Assembly: GCA_028015205.1 (NCBI GenBank)
Contig: CM051519.1
Span: 84,899,539 to 84,963,538, forward strand
Reading direction: 5' to 3'
DNA from: Mytilisepta virgata
Lineage: Eukaryota > Mollusca > Bivalvia > Mytilida > Mytilidae
DNA length: 64,000 nt
In this document: piece after piece, positions 55,700-64,000 of the stretch
Position numbering within the stretch: the stretch's first letter is position 1
Layout: each line of letters starts with the position of its first letter
Notes under the pieces: model-generated
What the model was told of the DNA's origin: nothing
Database searches by the model: none
The model's input: only the letters and a program-made list of their open reading frames with translations
Program-made: the position numbers and the translations under genes

Positions 55700-56400
55700 C
55701 CTAATGAAATCAGTTTTCTGCACTTTTTTCAGTTGTGCTTGAAGATATTAACTTGATATTTGGTATATAGTTTATCATGAGCAGTTAAAGATTTTGAATT
55801 TTGTGTCGGTCTGATGATTTTTTGCAGACATATGGTCATAGGACTTAAAAAATTCATGCAAATAATCATTTTTCCAGATTTTTTTCCGCCATGCTGAAGA
55901 TATTGACTTGATATTTGGTATATAGTTTTATGACCAGTTACAGATCAAGTGTGATTTTTTTTCAGGTATGATGAATTTCGGAAGGGGACTATAGGTTTGC
56001 ACTCCCTCCATCCGTCCCTCAATCCGTCACTCACACTTCACGTTTCCGGATTTTTTCAAAAACCGTTTAACCAACTGATCTTATTTTTTTTATGTGAGCT
56101 TATAATGATGAGTTACAGATCAACTTTGAGTTTCATGCTGATTGGATGATAATTGTTAGAGTTATTGCCCTTTGAAATAGGAATTCGTTTCAAAATAGTA
56201 GTTTCCAGACTTTTTTTGCAAACCCTTTTAACAAGTGATCATATTTTTGGTATTTGAGCTTATAATGATGAGATACAGATCAAGTTTGAGTTTCACATTG
56301 ATCAGATAATTATTGTGAGAGTTTTCCGGACTTCTTTAACAAACGCTTTTACCAAATAATCTTATAATGATGAGGTACATAGCAGGCTGGTTGGGTAATT
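55700..56400 (+). repeat. Dispersed repeat with direct modules
   Basis: GAAGATATTNACTTGATATT occurs twice (about 55741, 55890), and CTTATAATGATGAGNTACAGATCAA twice (about 56098, 56260). CTCCCTCCATCCGTCCCTC is at about 55999. Non-coding. Confidence 0.6.
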
Positions 56401-56509
56401 ATTGTGTACCCCTTGCAATAACCACTTTTATCATATATTTAGTAGTAAATACAGTAGTTTTGAATATTTGATAAATAGCCTGCTATTTAATCCGTATCGC
56501 TCAACTTTG

Positions 56510-56600
56510 ATGCGCACCCTTTATCACACCCCTTTATCGCATGTCTACCCTTTATCACACCCCTTTATCACATGGCTTACCCTTTATCACATAGCTTTTT
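56510..56600 (+). repeat. ACCCTTTATCACA minisatellite
   Basis: About five iterations of CCCTTTATC(A/G)CA, with spacers CCCC, TGTCTA and TGGCTTA. Confidence 0.8.
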
Positions 56601-56604
56601 TTCA

Positions 56605-56757
56605 TTTTTTTTTTCATTTTACTTTTTTGTATTTTTTTTTTTTTTTTTGTTCTTTGTTTTTTTTGGGGAGGGAATTTTTTTTTTTGGGGGGGGGGGGGGT
56701 AAATTTAAAAAAAACAAATGTTGTTCAAATTTTTTCCCGATTATTTGACTTTTTTTC

Positions 56758-56788
<31 letters not shown>

Positions 56789-56800
56789 TATTTTTTTTAT
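56605..56800 (+). repeat. Homopolymer cluster: poly-T, poly-G and poly-C
   Basis: T-rich runs, then about 13 G (56686-56698), then about 29 C (56760-56788). Any ORFs through here (56402-56857 plus, 56619-56828 minus) are low-complexity artefacts. Confidence 0.9.
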
Positions 56801-56902
56801 TTTTTATTTCACAAAATATTTTCCCCAATCAATTTCATTTGTAGCAGTAGACTTTAATTTGAAAATTTGAAGTCCTCTGTTTAAATATATGATAAAGTGT
56901 AT

Positions 56903-57031
56903 AATACATGTTAAAATCTGTATCACATGCTGTATCAACCTCGACCAATATCAGCCCTCGGGCCAAGGCCGTCTGGCTGATATTGGTTTCTCGGGTTGAT
57001 ACAGCATGTGATACAGATTTTACCATGTATT
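56903..57031. repeat. Long hairpin, ~53-bp imperfect stem
   Basis: AATACATGTTAAAATCTGTA at 56903 pairs with TACAGATTTTACCATGTATT ending at 57031. The stem continues through TCACATGCTGTATCAACC and CCAATATCAGCC to a loop of about 18 bases. Mostly perfect. Confidence 0.88.
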
Positions 57032-57640
57032 ATTCTCTATGTTATGAATAGATAAGTGGACATAAATTGTATGCCATTTGAGGGTGCTAATCTCATGACT
57101 GTTTCCTAGGTATTATCAACAACAAATGGGATGTTAGGTAAAATATTTTCTGGTGCATTGAATTAGTTATGTCATGCCTTACAAGTAATAATGTCTTGGT
57201 TTTGTGGTGATGATCCAAATAGTTTGTAAAATTTTCAGTTTAGTTAAATTTTCAGTTTAGTTAGTTCGAATCTGGCACAGTGATATTAAATAGTTATTGG
57301 CATGAGTAACATATATGTATATACTTTAACCATGATGAAAAAGTATTAATTTTTGAAGTTGATAATGAAGCTAGGGTTATTAAATGAACCACACTCCACA
57401 AATAAAAAATATACCTCTCAGTGATCCTAAATGAAAAACTCAAATTTCATGGCACATTTAGGAAAATTGGTTATATATCATGGAGAATCTCAATTTGATA
57501 TAACTTAGAATTTCTGGGGGGATTGAAGTATAAACTCAAACCAAAAAAGTAATGTTCATCAAAATGTGTTGAATAAATCATTTAATTTAGACTTGCAATT
57601 GGGTAGTCTTTAAATTACATTTTTCAGGCAGTCTGTTTTT
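57032..57640. other. No recognised feature
   Basis: AT-rich, no ORF or repeat of note. Confidence 0.5.
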
Positions 57641-57644
57641 TAGC

Positions 57645-60245
57645 TCACCTGGCTATTGCCAGGGTGATCTTTTGCCATCACTTGTCGTCCGTCCGTCGTC
57701 CGTCCGTCGTTAGCTTTTCATTCAAACATCTTCTCCTCAGAAACCATTTGGCCAATTCCAACCAAACTTTGCATGAGGGGTGTATGGAAGGTCCTCAACA
57801 AAGTTTCCTCATTTAGTTCTGATTGGTCAAGAAACATGGCCACCAGAGGCAATTCTTGTTTCTGATTGGCTGATTTTCAAAAATCTTCTCCTCTGAAACG
57901 GCTGGGCAGATTGGATCGAGGCTTCATAGGAATGATATATGACATTTCCTTCAAAAACGATCCTCATTTTATATTGATCCGATGAAAAACATGGCCAATG
58001 TTGCTAAAAATAGAACATGGGGGTAAATTGCTGTTTTTTGCTAATAACTCAAAAACCGTTACAGATATGGAAAATCTGACATGGGGTTAAATTGATCAGC
58101 ATGACAAGATCTGCCTACTCTGAAATTTTGAAGGAAATTCCAAAACCCATTTAGGAGTTATGCCCTTTTTTAGCTCACCTGGCTATTGCCAGGGTGAGCT
58201 TTTGCCATCACTTGGCGTCCGTCCGTCCGTCGTCCGTCCGTCGTTAGCTTTTCATTCAAACATTCAACCATTTGGCCAATTCCAACCAAACTTTGTATGA
58301 GTGGTGTATGGAAGGTCCTCAACAAAGTTTCCTCATTTACCAGAGGAAATTCTTGTTTCTAATTGGCTGATTTTCAAAAATCTTCTCCTCTGAAACCGCT
58401 AGGCCGATTGGTTTGAAAATTAATAGGAATGATCTATGACATAACCTCTACAAATGTTCCTCAATTTATTTTGATCTGACATAAAACATGGCTGCTGTAG
58501 CTAAAAATAGAATATAGGAGTGCATATGTTGTTTTTGGCTTATAACCTAAAAACCGTTACAGATATAAAAAATCTGATGGGGTAAAATTGATCAGCATGA
58601 CAAGATCTACCTACCCTGAAATTTTGAAGCAAATCCCAAAACCCATTTAGGAGTTATTGCCCTTTTTTCGTCAAATTTTCAAAATTTAACATTTTTCGTC
58701 ATTTATCTCCAAAACTATTTGAGATAGAAGTGAAATGTAAATTTGAAAAATGTTTGCAATGTTGAGATCTACATACCCTGAAATTTTAAAGGAAATCCCA
58801 AAACCCATTTAGGAGTTATTGCCCTTTTTTTGTCAAATAAATTTTCCCTGAAAAATTGAACCAATTGCAACAAACTTGGTCAAATAGTTGATTAATTGTC
58901 CAATGAAAACCAGATTCCAGGTGAGCGATACAGGCTCTGGTGAGCCTCTTTTTTGTCAAATTTTCAAAATTTTAACATTTTTCGTCATTTATCTCAAAAA
59001 CTATTTGAGATAGAAGTGAAATGTAAATTGGAAAAATGTTTGCCATGTTGAGATCTACATACCCTGAAATTTTAAAGGAAATCCCAAAACACATTTAGGA
59101 GTTATTGCCCTTTTTTTGTCAAATTTTCAAAATTTAACATTTTTCGTCATTTATCTCCAAAACTATTTGAGATAGAAGTGAAATGTAAATTGGAAAAATG
59201 TTTGCCATGTTGAGATCTACATACCCTGAAATTTTAAAGGAAATCCCACAACCCATTTAGGAGTTATTGCCCTTTTTTTGTCAAATAAATTTTCCCTGAA
59301 AAATTGAACCAATTGCAACAAACTTTGTCAAATAGTTGATTAATTGTCCAATGAAAACCAGACTCCAGGTGAGCGATACAGGCTCTGGTGAGCCTCTTGT
59401 TTGTCAAATTTTCAAAATTTTAACATTTTTCGTCATTTATCTCCAAAACTATTTGAGATAGAAGTGAAATGTAAATTGGAAAAATGTTTTCCATGTTGAG
59501 ATCTACCTACCCTGAAATTTTAAAGGAAATCCCAAAACCCATTTAGGAGTTGTTGCCCTTTTTTTGTCAAATTTTCTAAATTTTTTCATTCAAAAATCTT
59601 CTCCTCTGAAGCCGCTGGGCCAATTGGTTTGAAACTTAATAGGAATGATCTATGACATGTCCTCTACAAACGATCCTCAATTTATTTTGATCTGACATAA
59701 AACATGGCTGTCGTAGATAAAAATAGAATATAGGGGTGCGTGTGTTGTTTTTGGCTTATAACTTAAAAACCGTTACAGATATCAAAAATCTGACTGGGGG
59801 TAAAATTTTCAAAATTTAACATTTTTCGTCATTTATCTCAAAAACTATTTGAGATAGAAGTGAAATGTAAATTGGAAAAATGTTTGCCATGTTGAGATCT
59901 ACATACCCTGAAATTTTAAAGGAAATCCCAAAACCCATTTAGGAGTTATTGCCCTTTTTTCATCAAATTTTCAAAATTTAACATTTTTTGTCATTTATCT
60001 CCAAAACTATTTGAGGTAGAAGTGAAATGTAAATTGGAAAAATGTTTGCCATGTTGAGATCTACATACCCTGAAATTTTAAAGGAAATCCCAAAACCCAT
60101 ATAGGAGTTATTGCCCTTTTTTGTCAAATAAATTTTCCCTGAACAATTGAACCAATTGCAACAAACTTTGTCAAATAGTTGATTAATTGTCCAATGAAAA
60201 CCAGACTCCAGGTGAGCGATACAGGCTCTGGTGAGCCTCTTGTTG
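57645..60245 (+). repeat. Composite of GCTCACCTGG repeats with ~145-bp tandem modules
   Basis: Two element starts (TTTTAGCTCACCTGGCTATT) lie at about 57638 and 58170. Three element ends (CAGGTGAGCGATACAGGCTC) lie at about 58919, 59366 and 60211. Between them are repeated modules with CATTTTTCGTCATTTATCTC, GAGATCTACNTACCCTGAAA and CCATTTAGGAGTTATTGCCC. This looks like copies that recombined or expanded in tandem. Each start is a small palindrome, AGCTCACCTGGC...GCCAGGGTGAGCT. Confidence 0.8.
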
Positions 60246-61870
60246 TAGATTTCATAAATAATTTTGCACTTATATTGCTGGAAATCTTTTCATCATAGGC
60301 ATTGCTAATACAGTATTTTATTATTTTTTATAAAACCATCAACAATGAACATCCTGACAGTATTTTTCAACATTTTGATCAATAAAACTTTCAATAAGAA
60401 TATAGGTAGGACAGAAATAAGATGTGGATTTCCTGATTATTAAAGGAATACTTCATGGTTTGATGACTTTTTATGGATAAGCATATTTAAATTTGCCATA
60501 ATTTATTAATTGAAAATTCTTTGAGCAAAAAAATAGCTTAATCATGCCTGCTTAGTTTTCTCCTACATATAAGAATTTATAATTTTAAATATTCAAATTA
60601 TTATGTTTTATTTGACAAATGCATGACTGATTTGGTGTAATAGTTCCTTAGGGTATTTCTTTAATTTTAGTTAGTTATAAAATATGAGCATACATGTAGC
60701 TGCAAAATCATCTCAGAACTATTTTTCAATCTCTTTCATAACCAATACTTCTTCAGAAAATCTTTTTCCACCATCATTGTGTGTATCTAAATTTAATACA
60801 CACACATCAAATGAGAGGTACATGTACATTTATTTCATCAAATCAGTTTCTTATGGAGCATATTGTAATGAATTAGAGAAATAAATGGACATGCTTATAA
60901 ACACTCAAAAATACTTTAAACATCCTTGAGCCTAAAAATTATTAGACTGACTTATTTCTTATATGACTTTTAACTTTTAAGTAAAAATATAAATTGTAAC
61001 AATATACATGATATAATTGTTATTTTTTCCACTCGCCTACTGAAACCCATTTACATAAAGCCGTTATATCAGATTTATGCTGTGACAAACCTCAGTGCAT
61101 ATTCAAACTGAAATCTAAATCTCTTATAAAGAGGTTAGTTGTTTATAGGATTTCATCCTTTGGGAAACATTAAGACGGTTATTTTTTACTGGAGTCTATC
61201 GTGTGTTGATGCTTTCAACAATATCCTCCTATTATTCATTTTGATTAGAACTCTATGTATGAAGTAATTACAGGTAGAATTTTGAAATTGTGTTTGCAAG
61301 GTGTTAGTTTTTCAAAAACTGAAATGCAGGTAGGTGAAATGTTAAAGGAACCCAAGTTAATTATGATCTATTTGAAAAAGTATTATTTCATATCCTTTTC
61401 CCAACATATTATTTTTTTCGTATACATGGTAAATACAAGTATACTAGTATATCTTTTTCGGTTTGATAAATATAATATGATTACTATGTATCTAAGTACA
61501 TAGGGTAGTATTTCACATCTCATAAGTAAGATTTAAATTTTACATTTTGAAATAGTAAGTTTTAGTTTTTTTTTGTCATGTTGCTTGTTTCTTGGTAACA
61601 TTTTTTAACTCCTCATTTTATCACTTTCAGAGTATACCGGTAATTTTTTTTGCTCAATTTCTTTTCGTATTTTCACTTCTTTTAAGTGGAAAAGTACATG
61701 TATTGTGAAATTCTAATTATTTCTTCTTGGTCTTTGAAAGACATATCCTGTACTTACAAAATGTTTAGCCTGTTTCCTACAAAATATTCAATTGCTTGAA
61801 GCAGATAAATTGAATTTGCTTAGATGGAAGGTCATCTTCAGTATAATTCCTTACAGATTTCTCAAGCCAT
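60246..61870. other. AT-rich interval, no supported gene
   Basis: The ORF at 61255-61503 (82 codons) shows no domain. No RNA gene or repeat is recognised. Confidence 0.45.
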
Positions 61871-61875
61871 TTTTA

Positions 61876-62160
61876 TATCCCCCGCTTAGCAAGGCACGGG
61901 AGATATAGTGATGGGGGATTCCATTCATCCGTCTGTCTGCACCTTCTTACTGCAACTACTAAACTAATGAATGGATTTATGTGAAACTTTCAGGGAATCT
62001 TCACTGTCATTTCCATTGTGTACTGGCTATTTTGTTTTTTGATCAAAATGACTTTTGTGGTTCCATAGACAAACATGGACTTATTTTATTTCATTCTATT
62101 ATTGTAGCCATAGTGGGGGGGGGGGGGGGGGTATACATTTGTGAACTTAGGTCAAAATAA
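61876..62160 (+). repeat. TATCCCCCGC-type dispersed repeat with poly-G run
   Basis: It starts TATATCCCCCGCTTAGCAAG, includes GGAGATATAGTGATGGGGG and CATCCGTCTGTCTGC, and contains a run of about 22 G near 62106-62130. Confidence 0.55.
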
Positions 62161-63160
62161 ATCTAGCATTTTGGTTTTTGGTCTTAAAATTCTAAAATTA
62201 ATCAAATTTGTATACCCTGGCTTTGGGGCAAGGATATATAATGTAGTATAAAGAATTGATGCTTCCACAACATCTTACAGGTTAAGCATTTCTGAGAAGA
62301 TTACCTGCAGATCTGACCTTGAATTGCAGTAATTGTACAACACTGTAATACGTTGGTGACAAGATCTGTTATCAAAACATTTTCTAATTAACATGTTCAA
62401 GCAGTATTAATTTGCTGTCTTCTCACAGGAAAGACAGAAATTAATCATTAAGTCTACAATCCTGCTTTTTTATGGTGATTCCATCAGTTTTTTCTGAAGT
62501 GCACTGCCATTGTCCTCTATTAAGGATCAATACTATTGAAGTACAGGTGAGAATAATTGTAGAAAGTTGTCAATTATATATCAGGGTTATACTTTGGTAG
62601 CATTTTATAATCAATGAAGTCACTTAAAAGCTTTCATTTTATGCATTGGTTGTATTCAACTTTTTTTTCAAGGGTTTGATGGATCGGGTAAGTGTTTTTG
62701 TTGTTGGATTATAAAAGAATTTTCATTGCATATATATAGGATCATCCATAAAAAAAAATTATAGAATTTTAACATATTTGTCATTTTGTAATATAGGTTA
62801 CAATTTAAATGTGACAATAATTTTTTTTTCAGTATATCTAAAAAAAAGCCAATATGATATAATAAATTCACAAGAAATAAATTACTACATGTAGTATCAA
62901 ATTTGGAAATTAAATATTGTTTGAAAGATTATTTTATAAAGCTGTGAAAAACAGTATTTTGTGTTGTTGATTCTAATACAACTGTCAGATATAGTTGATA
63001 TTACTGACTGTTTATGAGCCAATCAAAAATAGCTTAAATAAGATAAGTCATAATATTATATATCAGTAAGAATTATAAAAACTGAGAATCCACACTTGGA
63101 ATAATGTAAGATTATGTAATAAAACTTAAAACATCAGACAGACTTCTTAAGATGCATTGG
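62161..63160. other. No recognised feature
   Basis: AT-rich, only short incidental ORFs. Confidence 0.5.
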
Positions 63161-63249
63161 ATCTAGGTCAGAGTTCCGGATAGAATTTTTAATTTAAATT
63201 CCAAAGTAAAAATAACTGATTTTGTTTTAAAAAAAAAAAAAAAGAAGAA

Positions 63250-63712
63250 ATTTTGCACAACTGCATAAAGAAGGAAGTTAAGTTTTGCATTTAGCTCCAT
63301 TTCTCAGAAACCTATAGTAATATCTCAATGATATTTCACCACTTTCCTCTTGTATAGTACAACACAGTTCATCAACACTTGGGTCACTATGACCTACATT
63401 TCATGCTTCAGTGACTTTGGTTATGTTTTGAGTTTAGGTTCATTTCTTTGGAACTAAGCAAAGTGTATCAATGAAACTTCATGAGTGGATGTCCCTTTTG
63501 TAGTACTGAGCAGTCATACCATAATTGGGTCATTATGACCTACATTTTACACTTGAGCGACTCGGGTTAAGTTTTACATTTAGGTTCATTTCTTTGGAAC
63601 TAAGCAAAGTGTATCAACTAAACTTCATCAGTGGATGTGCCTTGGATAGTACTGAGCATTCATGTACATGATGACTTACATTTTAGGCGGGGCATCCGTG
63701 TCTTACAGACAA
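63250..63712 (+). repeat. ~170-bp tandem modules
   Basis: AGGTTCATTTCTTTGGAACT (63436, 63581) and GGGTCANTATGACCTACATTT (63381, 63526) recur about 145 bp apart, with a degenerate flanking unit on each side. It ends at GCGGGGCATCCGTGTCTTAC. Confidence 0.75.
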
Positions 63713-63774
63713 AATTTATAGTTTTTTTCACAGATATTATATATGTTATTGAATTGTTATATTGCTAAACTTCT

Positions 63775-64000
63775 TTAGCTCACAGATGAGCTATTGGCAT
63801 CACTTTTTGTCCCTTGTCCGTCAACATTTCACATTTTGAACTTCTAGAGAACGTCTGAATGGATTGAAATGAAACATGATACAACTGTTCCTTACAAGGT
63901 GCTGACCATTGTTACTTTGGTGCCGATCCTTCATCTAACATGGCTGCCAGCAGCAGACTTAGTTTAACATAGGACCCTATGGGAAATACATACAAAAATC
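63775..64000 (+). repeat. Start of another AGCTCACAGATGAGCT-type repeat, cut by window end
   Basis: TTAGCTCACAGATGAGCTAT, then GTCCGTCAACATTTCACATT and ACATGGCTGCCAGCAGC. It resembles the other GCTCAC repeats in layout. Confidence 0.55.

Noticed and set aside
56402..56857. 151-codon plus-strand ORF
   Set aside because: Made mostly of minisatellite, poly-T, poly-G and poly-C; low-complexity artefact.

Overview
This is an AT-rich, repeat-dense, intron-containing animal genome window. The repeat families (elements opening near GCTCACCTGG, the CTCTTTGGTCGGGTTGTTGT family, LINE 3' ends carrying TTACCCTTCCGGAGCACC) look like those I know from bivalve molluscs, most likely a mussel such as Mytilus. 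That is recognition from memory, not a search. Most predicted open reading frames are shadows or transposon debris. I can support two spliced host genes and one gene-bearing mobile element.

Host genes. (1) 8957-16761, minus strand: a complete five-exon gene for an about 801-residue glycine-rich-domain-containing (GRDP/DUF1399-type) protein. All four introns have GT-AG ends and consistent phases. (2) 40692-44678, minus strand: three exons of LAMTOR5 (HBXIP), a small Ragulator subunit of the lysosomal mTORC1 platform; the N-terminal exon was not found. Just downstream, 40287-40514 holds two possible further exons of unknown identity.

The most unusual object is 29108-33949. It is a 4842-bp near-perfect palindrome: two 2185-bp arms around a 472-bp spacer, flanked by a probable 6-bp target duplication and inserted inside an older dispersed repeat. 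Each arm carries an intact 193-codon gene with two tandem PC4 (SUB1/p15) single-strand-DNA-binding domains and an AATAAA signal. Each gene has five AP-1-type TGA(G/C)TCA sites upstream. The spacer has four more such sites, a CCAAT box, a TATA box and a small His-rich ORF. This looks like a compact foldback or virus-like element not in my memory of described families; its size, TSD and termini suggest a Polinton/Maverick-like origin, which is inference.

Layout. 1-2450: no gene seen. 2455-7280: degenerate dispersed repeats, one split by a foldback element with minisatellite termini (5455-6286). 7280-16770: the GRDP gene, with introns full of nested repeats and LINE debris. 17185-18215: dead LINE. 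19142-19399: foldback MITE. 19860-25018: 378-bp satellite array, 13 full units plus a partial one. 25020-28650: AT-rich, small duplications and hairpins. 28651-34882: old repeat with the palindromic element inside. 34812-39380: LINE remnants, hairpin, tandem repeats and a 5'-truncated LINE with a perfect 12-bp TSD (38185-39190). 40287-44678: LAMTOR5 with a TIR element and a large repeat in its introns. 44958-49863: dispersed repeats, hairpin, minisatellites. 50937-53053: non-autonomous hAT-like element with an 8-bp TSD carrying three copies of a 517-bp unit. 53676-64000: dispersed and composite repeats, homopolymer tracts, a long hairpin, no supported gene.
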